From the IMG/VR virus record IMGVR_UViG_3300032289_001730, positions 1-27,102 of that record: a stretch of 27,102 nucleotides of DNA; one strand, 5' to 3'. Below are positions 15,002-22,416 of this stretch, in pieces. A program made the position numbers and the translations under genes. Origin of the DNA: a virus. How positions within the stretch are numbered: position 1 is the stretch's first letter; each line of letters opens with the position of its first letter. Under the pieces are notes generated by a model. It searched no databases and was not told the DNA's origin. It saw only the letters and a program-made list of their open reading frames with translations.

Positions 15002-15153
15002 ACCACCCAAACCCAAAACAACACCAAACAATAAGCTTTATTAAATCCATAATAAGAATGCTAGGATATATAGGGTTATTAGTAAATCTACCTTTAGCTA
15101 TTACCTTGTTGGTATTCTCAGAAATTATAGGTATATTAGAAGAATTAGTATAA
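14998..15153 (+). CDS. Small single-pass or hairpin membrane protein
   Basis: This 51-residue ORF begins MNHPNPKQHQTISF and ends GILEELV. After a polar N-terminus there is a strongly hydrophobic stretch (MLGYIGLLVNLPLAITLLVF, residues 21-40) flanked by SIIR before and SEIIG after it, so it is a predicted inner-membrane protein. It overlaps the preceding stop by four bases (ATGA), a sign of translational coupling. Small membrane proteins ending in a similar acidic EELV motif are, to my recollection, common in marine phages, without known function. A role in lysis timing or superinfection exclusion is conceivable, not shown. Confidence 0.6.
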   Translation: MNHPNPKQHQTISFIKSIIRMLGYIGLLVNLPLAITLLVFSEIIGILEELV

Positions 15154-15166
15154 ATAAAAACATAAA

Positions 15167-15634
15167 ATGAAAAAATTTATTTCAACAAAATTATTTGATG
15201 GATACTCTGCATGCTTTCGTCAATGGAAAGCAGATGGTACTCATTGTAAGTTTTTACACGGTTATGCGGTTTCGTTTAGAGTGTGGTTTGAAGGTGATTT
15301 AGACCAACGTAATTGGGTATTTGACTTTGGTGGTATGAAGCGAGCTAAAAATAAAATACATGGTTTATCTCCTAAAGATTATTTTGCACATCTCTTGGAT
15401 CACACAACTATTATATCACATGATGATCCTTATTTAGAGCAATTTAAACAAATGGATATGGATGGTATAATTCAATTAAGAATTATGGATAATGTAGGAT
15501 GTGAACGTTTTGCTGAGTACCTATATCACACTATTAACGACTTCCTTGAATTAGAAACTGAAGGTAGAGTAAAAGCCATTAAAGTAGAAGTTTACGAACA
15601 TGAAAGAAACTCAGCAAGTTATCAAGAAAATTAA
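15167..15634 (+). CDS. queD: QueD-like 6-carboxytetrahydropterin synthase with altered zinc site
   Basis: This 155-residue protein is of the 6-pyruvoyl-tetrahydropterin synthase / QueD family, which makes 6-carboxy-5,6,7,8-tetrahydropterin from dihydroneopterin triphosphate. The family layout is clear: FRQWKADGTHCKFLHGYAV (about 17-35) with catalytic C27, NWVFDFGGMKRA, LDHTTII with the Asp-His pair, and VEVYEHERNSASY with the final Glu. Of the three zinc histidines only H31 is seen: the FxAAH position reads ACF (F17) and the HGH motif reads HGY (Y33). It may bind metal differently or catalyse a related step. It lies directly before queE and shares the operon. The family call is firm, the exact reaction less so. 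Confidence 0.78.
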   Translation: MKKFISTKLFDGYSACFRQWKADGTHCKFLHGYAVSFRVWFEGDLDQRNWVFDFGGMKRAKNKIHGLSPKDYFAHLLDHTTIISHDDPYLEQFKQMDMDGIIQLRIMDNVGCERFAEYLYHTINDFLELETEGRVKAIKVEVYEHERNSASYQEN

Positions 15635-15641
15635 AAATAAT

Positions 15642-16424
15642 ATGAAACCAGGTAGATTAAGATATTTTGACAAACCTTTACAAATAATAGAATTATATTA
15701 CTGTATTCAATCTGAAGGTTCAAGAGCAGGTAAACCTACTGTTGCAATTAGAACAACCGGTTGTACCCATAGATGTTGGTTTGGAGAAGGTGGTTGGTGT
15801 GATTCTTTTTACACCTCCATTCACCCTGAAAAAGGCACATTTACATTTAACGACATTATTAAAATGTATGATAATAGACCAGATATTACAGAAATGATGC
15901 TTACAGGTGGGAGCCCAACAATGCATCCAGATTTAGTAAATGAATTAACTCACTTTGCTAATGAAAGAGATATTGTAATAACTATGGAAACTGAAGGATC
16001 ACATTTTATTGAAACTGATTATCCAATTGGCTTAATATCATTATCTCCTAAATTTTCAAATTCCATACCTAAAATTGGAATTCCAATGCCAAATGGAGAA
16101 TTAACAGATGAAAAGTTAATAATTAAGCATAATAGTTTAAGAATAAACAAAGAAGCTATCAGACAAACACTATCATACCATACAGATTACCATTTTAAAC
16201 CAGTTTGTAATCCTGTAGAGATGATAGATACTTGGGATGAAATAGAAGAATTTAGGATAGAGATGGGAATCCCTAAATCAAAAACATGGCTAATGCCTCC
16301 AGGAAGCACAAGAAACGAACTTATTAGAGTATATCCTATGGTAATTGATTTTTGTACTGATAATGGATATAATTTTACAGGTCGTGAACATATAATTGCT
16401 TTCGATGAAAAGCGTGGAGTCTAA
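15642..16424 (+). CDS. queE: QueE-like 7-carboxy-7-deazaguanine synthase (radical SAM)
   Basis: This enzyme contracts carboxytetrahydropterin to 7-carboxy-7-deazaguanine. With the start at 15642 it has 260 residues. An upstream ATG at 15600 would overlap queD by 35 bases, whereas 15642 follows the queD stop by 7 bases with the usual A-rich context and opens MKPGRLRYFDKP. Family features are YYCIQSEGSRAGKPTVAIRTTG, the cluster cysteines C41, C45 and C53 (GCTHRC, then GGWCDSFYT), and LTGGSPTMHPDL, the glycine-rich SAM-binding strand. The spacing is C-x3-C-x7-C; typical QueE has C-x3-C-x2-C followed by DT. The C-terminal part (KTWLMPPGSTRNE) is also QueE-like. Identity is fairly sure. Confidence 0.82.
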   Translation: MKPGRLRYFDKPLQIIELYYCIQSEGSRAGKPTVAIRTTGCTHRCWFGEGGWCDSFYTSIHPEKGTFTFNDIIKMYDNRPDITEMMLTGGSPTMHPDLVNELTHFANERDIVITMETEGSHFIETDYPIGLISLSPKFSNSIPKIGIPMPNGELTDEKLIIKHNSLRINKEAIRQTLSYHTDYHFKPVCNPVEMIDTWDEIEEFRIEMGIPKSKTWLMPPGSTRNELIRVYPMVIDFCTDNGYNFTGREHIIAFDEKRGV

Positions 16425-16438
16425 ATATTTATTATAAA

Positions 16439-16714
16439 ATGATATCAATTACCAACAAAAACCAACTCCCACAAAACGGAACTCAAATATTATATTTCAC
16501 ATCTGAAGGATGTGGGGCATGTAATATGCTTACCCCTAAATTATCTCGTTTAGTTGAAAATAAAGGATATGATAACTGGTATAGTGTAGATATTAATAAA
16601 CATGAATTATTGGGAGAACAGTTTAAAGTAGAGTTTATTCCAACCGTTATTGTCTTAAAAGATGGTAAGGAAGTAAGACGAGCTACTGGTATCAAGAATA
16701 TAGAAAGTATTTAG
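16439..16714 (+). CDS. Second thioredoxin-like protein (CGAC)
   Basis: This 91-residue thioredoxin-fold protein has ILYFTSEGCGACNMLTPKLSRLV (Cys at about 25 and 28), FKVEFIPTVIVLKDGKEV with cis-proline, and a short C-terminus ending IKNIESI. The first motif residue is Gly instead of the usual Trp and the pair is C-G-A-C, so its redox potential and partners may differ from those of the WCAPC protein at 14513. It follows queE by 14 bases and ends the deazaguanine run before a promoter-like element. It is possibly a reductase for RNR, or a companion of a radical-SAM or thiol enzyme. Confidence 0.8.
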   Translation: MISITNKNQLPQNGTQILYFTSEGCGACNMLTPKLSRLVENKGYDNWYSVDINKHELLGEQFKVEFIPTVIVLKDGKEVRRATGIKNIESI

Positions 16715-16720
16715 ACATAC

Positions 16721-16751
16721 TTGGAAAATCAAAATAAAAGTTGTATATTTT
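16721..16751 (+). promoter_or_regulatory. Bacteroidota-like promoter for GTP cyclohydrolase and dUTPase
   Basis: TTGG at 16721-16724 is followed after 19 bases by TATATTTT at 16744-16751, and the ATG of the GTP cyclohydrolase gene is 19 bases further on. It starts 7 bases after the preceding stop. Confidence 0.55.
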
Positions 16752-16769
16752 AAAATAAAAGTTATATTA

Positions 16770-17402
16770 ATGGAATTATTAAAAAAATCAAACGGTAATC
16801 ATCCCCGTACTCAAGAAGAGATAGAGCAGATGATAGAAAATGCATCTGAAGCATATGGTAAATTCCTTACAGCAGTTGGTTTTGATTATAAAGCAGATAG
16901 ACAAACAGTCGATACTCCGAAAAGGGTTGCAAAGGCATGGGTTAAAGACCTAATCATAGGTTCAATTACTGATGAACCTAATATTACAGTTTTCCCTAAT
17001 GATGAAAATTATGATGGACTAGTAATCCAATCAGGCATAAAAGTTGTTAGTCTTTGTGCGCATCACAATTTGAGTTTTTCAGGTGAAGCAACAGTAGCAT
17101 ACATCCCTGCTGAAAACGTAATTGGACTGAGTAAATTAAATCGTATTGTGGAATGGTTTTCTCGTCGCCCACAAATGCAGGAATCATTAACAACCCAAAT
17201 CCACGATTATGTTGCTGATAAAATGAAATGTTCATCCGTAGCTGTTAGTATTGCGTGTCAACATACTTGTTGTTCGCACAGAGGCATAAAGCATGATTCA
17301 ACAATGGTAACTAATAAATTCTCGGGTGTATTTATAGAACCCAACAATATGGTTCGTGATGAATTTCTTCATGCCATCTCAGTAAATAGTACTAAATTTT
17401 AA
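16770..17402 (+). CDS. folE: GTP cyclohydrolase I
   Basis: This 210-residue enzyme converts GTP to dihydroneopterin triphosphate, the first step to preQ0 (and folate). Zinc ligands are visible as C96 and H99 in SLCAHHNLSFSGE and C167 in ACQHTCCSHRGI. The distance C96 to C167 is 71 residues, the same as in the E. coli enzyme (C110 and C181). The substrate pocket VAYIPAENVIGLSKLNRIVEWFSRRPQMQE is well conserved. It supplies QueD and is separated from queE by one thioredoxin gene. It has its own promoter-like element, and dUTPase follows 25 bases later. Confidence 0.9.
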   Translation: MELLKKSNGNHPRTQEEIEQMIENASEAYGKFLTAVGFDYKADRQTVDTPKRVAKAWVKDLIIGSITDEPNITVFPNDENYDGLVIQSGIKVVSLCAHHNLSFSGEATVAYIPAENVIGLSKLNRIVEWFSRRPQMQESLTTQIHDYVADKMKCSSVAVSIACQHTCCSHRGIKHDSTMVTNKFSGVFIEPNNMVRDEFLHAISVNSTKF

Positions 17403-17427
17403 AATAAAAAATAAAAAATAATAATAC

Positions 17428-17880
17428 ATGGTAACAATATACGCTCATAAAAACACAGATAAGGCCGTTATTCCAACGATAGCCTACAATTCGACAAGTG
17501 CCTGCTTTGATATAACTTGCACTGAAACAACAGTTATACCTGCAGGTAAATCAGCAGTAGTACCTAATGGGTTAAATTTAACAATCCCTGACTCCCAGAG
17601 ATATTATATGAGGATAGATTTAAGATCATCTATGGGATTTAAGAAAGACTTATCATGCTTTCCAGGAATAATAGATCCAGGATATACTGGCGACCTTTCA
17701 GTAAAAGTATACAATATTGGAGAAACAGACATTACTATTGAAGAAGGAGAAAGATATGCCCAAATATCAGTCATTCCCATTCCTGAATCAGAGATAATCG
17801 AATTAAATGATGAAGAATTCAACATATTCAAAATCACTCAACTCCGAGGAGATAAAGGATTTGGATCAAGTAACAAATAA
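17428..17880 (+). CDS. dut: dUTPase
   Basis: This 150-residue trimeric dUTPase hydrolyses dUTP to dUMP to keep uracil out of DNA. All five motifs are present: I, SACFDIT (24-30, with D28); II, RSSMGFK (66-72); III, GIIDPGYTGDL (80-90, with D83 and Y86); IV, GERYAQISVIP (107-117); V, RGDKGFGSS (140-148). Motif I has Phe where Tyr or Leu is common. The length is normal for the family. It lies downstream of the GTP cyclohydrolase gene and upstream of an inserted-looking HNH endonuclease pair. It works with the reductase to set the dNTP pool. Confidence 0.92.
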   Translation: MVTIYAHKNTDKAVIPTIAYNSTSACFDITCTETTVIPAGKSAVVPNGLNLTIPDSQRYYMRIDLRSSMGFKKDLSCFPGIIDPGYTGDLSVKVYNIGETDITIEEGERYAQISVIPIPESEIIELNDEEFNIFKITQLRGDKGFGSSNK

Positions 17881-17927
17881 TTTCAATATCTCTCGACTTC
17901 TCTAGAAGTATATAATATGTATTATCG

Positions 17928-18062
17928 ATGAAAAAATTAAAACAAATTCAAATTGATATTAAATATTGGCAAAAAGTAAAAATATACTGTGCCCAAAATG
18001 ATATATCAATTAAAAATTTTATTGAAAAATTAATAGATAATGCAACAAACGAAACAGTGTAA
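17928..18062 (+). CDS. 44-residue ribbon-helix-helix-like protein
   Basis: This ORF, MKKLKQIQIDIKYWQKVKI, then CAQNDISIKNFIEKLIDN, has the length and pattern of an Arc/MetJ ribbon-helix-helix DNA-binding domain: an alternating strand (IQIDI), a first helix starting at YWQKVK, a turn around NDIS and a second helix (IKNFIEKLID). It overlaps the start of the HNH endonuclease by 23 bases and could repress or help it. It is preceded by a small palindrome at 17895-17908. Because it is short, the call is moderate. Confidence 0.5.
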   Translation: MKKLKQIQIDIKYWQKVKIYCAQNDISIKNFIEKLIDNATNETV

Positions 18063-18657
18063 AAAATGTAACTTAATTAAATATATTGATGAATTTAAGA
18101 ATTTTTATTGTATCCCTTGCGGAAAAGAAATAAATAAAATATATTATATCAATAATAAAGAAAAAATAAAGAAAAAATCTAAAAAAGAAATATCTCTATA
18201 TAATAAAAAGTACTATATTAATAATATAAATAAATCTATCACATATAGAGAAGATAACTATGAGAAAATTAGAAAGTATAATAACATTTATAATAAATCA
18301 AAATACATAACAGATCCAAACTTTAAGATAAGGAAACTACTCTCTCATAGATTATATATGGCTGTTCGAAATACTTTCAAAAAAGGTAAAACTTTAGATA
18401 TGTTAGGTTGTTCTATTGAAGAATTTAAATTATATTTAGAACAACAATTCAAACCCGAAATGAATTGGGATAATCACGGAATAGTATGGGAAATGGATCA
18501 CATCAAAGCTTGTGCTAAATTTGATCTAAGTAATATAGAAGAACAAAAAGAATGTTTTCATTATACAAATATACAACCCTTATTCAAAACAACAGAAACA
18601 GCAGAACAACACGGATATCAAAACGAAATAGGAAATAAAAATAAAGGTAAAAATTAA
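18040..18657 (+). CDS. HNH homing-type endonuclease
   Basis: This 205-residue protein has an N-terminal zinc-ribbon-like Cys set (CKKC at 7-10 and CIPC at 24-27) and a long Lys/Asn/Tyr-rich linker. A C-terminal HNH domain contains LGCSIEEFKLYLEQQF and WEMDHIKACAKFDLSNIEEQKECFHYTNIQPLF, with D153-H154 as the catalytic pair and N177 as the third element. This architecture is typical of free-standing phage homing endonucleases. It sits between dut and the 91-residue gene before the split polymerase. The A/T-rich, lysine-heavy coding contrasts with its neighbours and fits a mobile origin. Its likely target is a nearby gene of related phages, possibly the polymerase. Confidence 0.82.
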   Translation: MQQTKQCKKCNLIKYIDEFKNFYCIPCGKEINKIYYINNKEKIKKKSKKEISLYNKKYYINNINKSITYREDNYEKIRKYNNIYNKSKYITDPNFKIRKLLSHRLYMAVRNTFKKGKTLDMLGCSIEEFKLYLEQQFKPEMNWDNHGIVWEMDHIKACAKFDLSNIEEQKECFHYTNIQPLFKTTETAEQHGYQNEIGNKNKGKN

Positions 18658-18668
18658 ATAAAAATAAA

Positions 18669-18944
18669 ATGGAAAAATTACTAGAAATTATAAGTCAATT
18701 AAGACATGTCACTGAATGGTCTCAACCTAATATAAAATTTGTTGAAATCATGGCTCTTATTAATGAATTAGAGGAAGAAATTAGGAACCCTAAAGAAATA
18801 GAGGTTGTGGATGTAATTGTAGAAGAAGAAGTGGTTGAAGAACCAATAATCGAAACACCAAAGATAGAGGAAACAGTAGTTACTGAAGAAGTCCCTAAAA
18901 AAAGAAACTACCATTTTAAAAAGAAAGAAACCCCAGCAGAATAA
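18669..18944 (+). CDS. 91-residue acidic protein before the DNA polymerase
   Basis: The N-terminal half is helical (MEKLLEIISQLRHVTEW, then FVEIMALINELEEEI). The second half is a low-complexity Glu/Val/Ile/Pro stretch (VIVEEEVVEEPIIETPKIEE), and the protein ends in a basic patch (KKRNYHFKKKE) followed by TPAE. It starts 11 bases after the endonuclease stop and ends two bases before the polymerase start, so it is coupled to the polymerase. No function is apparent; a small helical head with an acidic tail could bind a replication protein. Confidence 0.55.
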   Translation: MEKLLEIISQLRHVTEWSQPNIKFVEIMALINELEEEIRNPKEIEVVDVIVEEEVVEEPIIETPKIEETVVTEEVPKKRNYHFKKKETPAE

Positions 18945-18945
18945 A

Positions 18946-20703
18946 TTGTACCAATCAATATACTTTGACCGATCTACCTATAATATCTTTTTAAGAGATG
19001 ATAAAAGTGGATGGCATCAATTTAAACATAACCCTATTTTTTATAAACGAGTAAAGCACCAACAAGACGGTGCTTTACCTGTATTAACTGGAGGATATTG
19101 TATCCCAGTTAATGGGAAAGCGGATTGGAGTGATCCGGATTTATTAGAAAAGGATATAAATCCTGAGTTATACACTTTGAGAGAATTATATTATAATCAA
19201 GAAGATGTTATTCCTGAATGGCATAATACTGTATTTTTGGATATTGAGATTGAAATGGGAGGAGCGCTTACAATTCAATACATAAAAGATGCCCAAGCTC
19301 CTATTACTTCCATAGCTTTAATAGACTTAACTACTAAAACTAAAATATGTTTTATCGTTGATAAATCAAAAGAAATTGAGGAAATTAATGATGGGAATAT
19401 TCATGTTATTCCTTGTAGAACCGAAAGAGAATTAATATTAAAGTTTTTAGATAAGTGGGAAGAAATAGACCCAACTATAGTAGTAGGATGGAATAGTGAA
19501 TATTTCGATATACCTTATCTATACTTTAGACTAGGAAATGTAGTACATGAAGAAGATAGACTTAGACTTTCCCCAATCCGTAAAATACAGGTTCAAGATT
19601 ATAACCCAAATGTTTTATCAGTTAGATTAGGTGGTATCAATCATCTAGATTATATGCTTTTACATAAAAAATATATAGCCAAGGAAGAACCATCATATAA
19701 ATTAGGTGATATTGGAGAAAAATATGTTAAATTAGGGAAAGTAGAATATGAAGGTAATTTGAATACTTTATTTAAAACAGATAAACAAAAATTTATTGAA
19801 TATAACCTTCGAGATGTTGAGATTGTTGAGAAATTAGAAGAAAAACTTAAATTTATCGAGTTAACTATTATGATAAGTCATATTTGTAATACTCCATATG
19901 ATCAAATCTATTATAACACAGTCTTAGGTGAAGGGGCAATATTAAAATACTTACGAGGATCAAAAATTATCTCTCCTAATAAACCAACTACTCATAATCC
20001 ATCAAGAAAAAATAGAGAAGAAACATACGCTGGAGGATATCTTTTAGATCCTGTACCTGGATTATATTATGATTGTATAGATTTAGATTATACCTCACTA
20101 TATCCTAGTATTATTAAATCCCTTAATTTAGGTATTGAAACATTAGTTGGAAGGATTGAAGTAAATTCTACATACGAACAAAATTATTCATTAGAAAAGT
20201 TAGAACAAAGGGATCCAAATGAAGAAATAATAATACAACGTTTAAATAAAATTAATTATACTCTAGATTCAAAGGAGATTAAATTAGGAGAACTTATACA
20301 AATAATTAAGGACAATAAATACACAATATCAGCATCCGGAGCATTATTTAGAACTGATAAACAAAGTGTTACAGCTAACATTTTAGAAAAGTGGTTTGAG
20401 AAACGTGAACATTATAGGGGAATGAAAAAGCAAGCTGGTAAATCAGAAGATTGGGGTAAATTTGCATTATATGATACGTTTCAACTAGCTTTTAAGATTC
20501 TCCAAAATGCGATGTACGGTACATTTGCTAAAAACGTTTGGAGATATACTGATGGTCATATGATATGTAGTTGTGCCATTACAAACAGTGGTCAAAGATT
20601 AACTAAATCCTCTATTGATTATGTAAATGGTGAATTAGGTAATGTTATGGAAATGTCTAAAGATGAATTAATGGAATATTTTGAATTAGACTCTAAAAAG
20701 TAA
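18946..20703 (+). CDS. DNA polymerase gp43-like, N-terminal piece (exonuclease, motifs A and B)
   Basis: This 585-residue piece of the family B replicase starts at TTG 18946 (YQSIYFDRSTYNIFLRDD follows, the usual gp43 beginning). The proofreading site has D99 and E101 (FLDIEIE), N182 and D187 (WNSEYFD), and Y285 and D289 (YNLRDVE). Polymerase motif A is DLDYTSLYPSII, with D380. Motif B is KILQNAMYGTFA, with K516, N520 and Y523. It stops at TAA 20701-20703, before motif C. The next ORF begins 6 bases later in the same frame and carries motif C, so one stop codon separates the two catalytic aspartates. The pieces must presumably assemble, or the stop be read through, to give an active enzyme. 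Confidence 0.88.
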   Translation: MYQSIYFDRSTYNIFLRDDKSGWHQFKHNPIFYKRVKHQQDGALPVLTGGYCIPVNGKADWSDPDLLEKDINPELYTLRELYYNQEDVIPEWHNTVFLDIEIEMGGALTIQYIKDAQAPITSIALIDLTTKTKICFIVDKSKEIEEINDGNIHVIPCRTERELILKFLDKWEEIDPTIVVGWNSEYFDIPYLYFRLGNVVHEEDRLRLSPIRKIQVQDYNPNVLSVRLGGINHLDYMLLHKKYIAKEEPSYKLGDIGEKYVKLGKVEYEGNLNTLFKTDKQKFIEYNLRDVEIVEKLEEKLKFIELTIMISHICNTPYDQIYYNTVLGEGAILKYLRGSKIISPNKPTTHNPSRKNREETYAGGYLLDPVPGLYYDCIDLDYTSLYPSIIKSLNLGIETLVGRIEVNSTYEQNYSLEKLEQRDPNEEIIIQRLNKINYTLDSKEIKLGELIQIIKDNKYTISASGALFRTDKQSVTANILEKWFEKREHYRGMKKQAGKSEDWGKFALYDTFQLAFKILQNAMYGTFAKNVWRYTDGHMICSCAITNSGQRLTKSSIDYVNGELGNVMEMSKDELMEYFELDSKK

Positions 20704-20709
20704 ATTTAT

Positions 20710-21609
20710 ATGGATAAAAGCTTCATTAAGCTCTCGGACACAGATAGTTTGTACATAGAGCTTAAACCTGTTTTAGATTATATGAAATCTAAGGGTATAG
20801 AAATTAATGACGAAAATAAAAATGAATTTGTTCTTAAAATAGCTAGTAAGATTCAGTCTAAAGCAAACGATAACTTAGAGGATGTTTGTAATGAATTGTT
20901 TAACATTCCAAAAAACAAATATTTTCAATTAAAACAAGAGGTAATTGCTTCTACTATATTAGCTACAGGTAAAAGAAGATATGGGATGTGGGTTACTAAT
21001 AAGGAAGGAGTTACAATTCCTTCCGATCATAAAGATGCACTAGATCTAAAGGGTTTGGAGATAATGAAGTCTAATATGAATCCGATTTTTAAAAAATTTG
21101 GAGAAAGTTTTATCAAGAATATTTTATTTAACACTCCAAAACAAGAATTAGACAATTCCATAATAGATTTTTACAATTTGTTAAAACAAACAGACCCAAG
21201 ATTATTAGGTAAACCAACTGGTGTTAAACAAATAAATTCATACAGAATACCTCCAACATCCGGAGAGATATTTAGTAAATTTAAACTTAAAGCTCCAAGT
21301 AATACAAAAGCAGCAGTACGTTACTCAGACTTACTTAGATTTAGAAAATTAGATAAAAAATTCGAAACAATAATAGAAGGAGATAAAATACTTATTATTA
21401 ACCTAAAACAAAATCCATATCAAATAGATACTATAGGGTTACCAAATTCAAAGATACCTGATGAGATTGATAAGTTCGTTAAAGAATATATTGACGTTGA
21501 TAAAATATTTGAATCGATGCTTTTGAATAAGTTGAAAGAACTATATCTTGATTTAAAATGGGATTTTCCTAGTTTAAATCCAAACATTGGGAAGTTTTTC
21601 TCCTTCTAA
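20710..21609 (+). CDS. DNA polymerase gp43-like, C-terminal piece (motif C and thumb)
   Basis: This is a 299-residue continuation of the family B polymerase. Motif C (KLSDTDSLYIEL, catalytic D10 and D12) stands only ten residues from its ATG. It continues with KRRYGMWVTNKEGV (the KxRY-type motif of the palm-thumb) and the long thumb, ending in WDFPSLNPNIGKFFSF, a likely clamp-binding tail. Together the two parts make 884 residues, close to the 898 of T4 gp43. The ATG lies in frame with the upstream piece, two codons after its stop. Separate translation starting at 20710 is plausible but the upstream context is not strong. The clamp gene follows. Confidence 0.87.
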   Translation: MDKSFIKLSDTDSLYIELKPVLDYMKSKGIEINDENKNEFVLKIASKIQSKANDNLEDVCNELFNIPKNKYFQLKQEVIASTILATGKRRYGMWVTNKEGVTIPSDHKDALDLKGLEIMKSNMNPIFKKFGESFIKNILFNTPKQELDNSIIDFYNLLKQTDPRLLGKPTGVKQINSYRIPPTSGEIFSKFKLKAPSNTKAAVRYSDLLRFRKLDKKFETIIEGDKILIINLKQNPYQIDTIGLPNSKIPDEIDKFVKEYIDVDKIFESMLLNKLKELYLDLKWDFPSLNPNIGKFFSF

Positions 21610-21640
21610 AAAAGTTCGTATATTAATTAAAAATAAAAAT

Positions 21641-22378
21641 ATGATGCATAAATCCGTTTTACAGAGTGTTATTTCTAAATATTATTTAGGTGGAATAATT
21701 GAAGCAGCCAAACTAAGTGTTGAGGATGATAAATTACAAATTAAATTTGTATCACCTAATAAAGATATGATTGGAAGTTTACAACACAATAATTTCCCAA
21801 TCCCTAATTGTGTATTACCTATATTTAATACTACTCAATTACTTAAATTATTAAGTATTACTAGTAATGATATTTCACTTCTTACTGAAAAGAAACAAAA
21901 AGTATTTACTAAACTATACATTTCAGATACTAATTTTAATTTATCATATGCTTTAGCTGATGAGTTTTTATTACCAAAAGTAGGTGAAGTTACTGAGCCC
22001 CAAGAATATGAAATCAAAATTCCACTAAATGTTGAAAATATAGATTCTTTAATTAAAGCTAAAAATGCATTACCAGGAGTAGATTTTATGACAATACGAA
22101 GTGATATTAATTTAGATAATCAAAAACCAATTGTTGAATTTACATTTGGAGAGGATAACGAACATTCAAATAAAATAACATATAATATACCTGCAGAAGT
22201 TAATTCAGGTAGAATTAGTCTTCCATTTAACTCAGAAATATTCAAAGAAATATTAGTAGCAAATAAAGATATGGGAGGTGGAGTTATAAGTATAAGTGAG
22301 AAAGGGTTAATGGTAATGGAATTTGAAAAGAACGAAATTAAAACCAAATATTTCTTGGTAAGATTACAAGGAGCATAA
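21641..22378 (+). CDS. gp45-like sliding clamp
   Basis: With the start at 21641 (MMHKSVLQSVISKYYLGG) the protein has 245 residues, near T4 gp45 (228). An in-frame ATG at 21587 would overlap the polymerase end and add a basic, non-conserved stretch. The AAAAATATG context and a GTATATTAATT element just upstream favour 21641. The sequence shows the gp45-like order of strands: LSVEDDKLQIKFVSPNKDMIGSL, then VLPIFNTTQLLKLLSI, and near the end VISISEKGLMVMEFEKNEIKTKYFLVRLQ, typical of a clamp inter-domain and C-terminal strand. It forms a ring that tethers the polymerase and is loaded by gp44/62. The order polymerase-clamp differs from T4 (45-44-62-regA-43). Confidence 0.8.
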   Translation: MMHKSVLQSVISKYYLGGIIEAAKLSVEDDKLQIKFVSPNKDMIGSLQHNNFPIPNCVLPIFNTTQLLKLLSITSNDISLLTEKKQKVFTKLYISDTNFNLSYALADEFLLPKVGEVTEPQEYEIKIPLNVENIDSLIKAKNALPGVDFMTIRSDINLDNQKPIVEFTFGEDNEHSNKITYNIPAEVNSGRISLPFNSEIFKEILVANKDMGGGVISISEKGLMVMEFEKNEIKTKYFLVRLQGA

Positions 22379-22416
22379 TATGTATATTAGACAATTAAAC
22401 ATAAACAAAAACAAAA

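Noticed and set aside
15600-15641. Upstream ATG at 15600 as the queE start
   Set aside because: It would overlap queD by 35 bases and add a non-conserved lysine-rich stretch; 15642 has the usual A-rich context.
17895-17908. ACTTC/GAAGT palindrome with following TATAATATG as a strong promoter or terminator
   Set aside because: The stem is only 5 bp and there is no matching TTGG box 19 bases upstream of the TATAAT-like sequence. It is possibly an operator but too weak to call.
20701-20703. Reassignment of TAA as a sense codon to explain the split polymerase
   Set aside because: Nearly all other genes in the window end in TAA with a correct start shortly after, so TAA is clearly a stop here.
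21587-21640. Upstream ATG at 21587 as the clamp start
   Set aside because: It lies within the polymerase end and adds a basic stretch not expected in clamps. The ATG at 21641 follows an A-rich leader.
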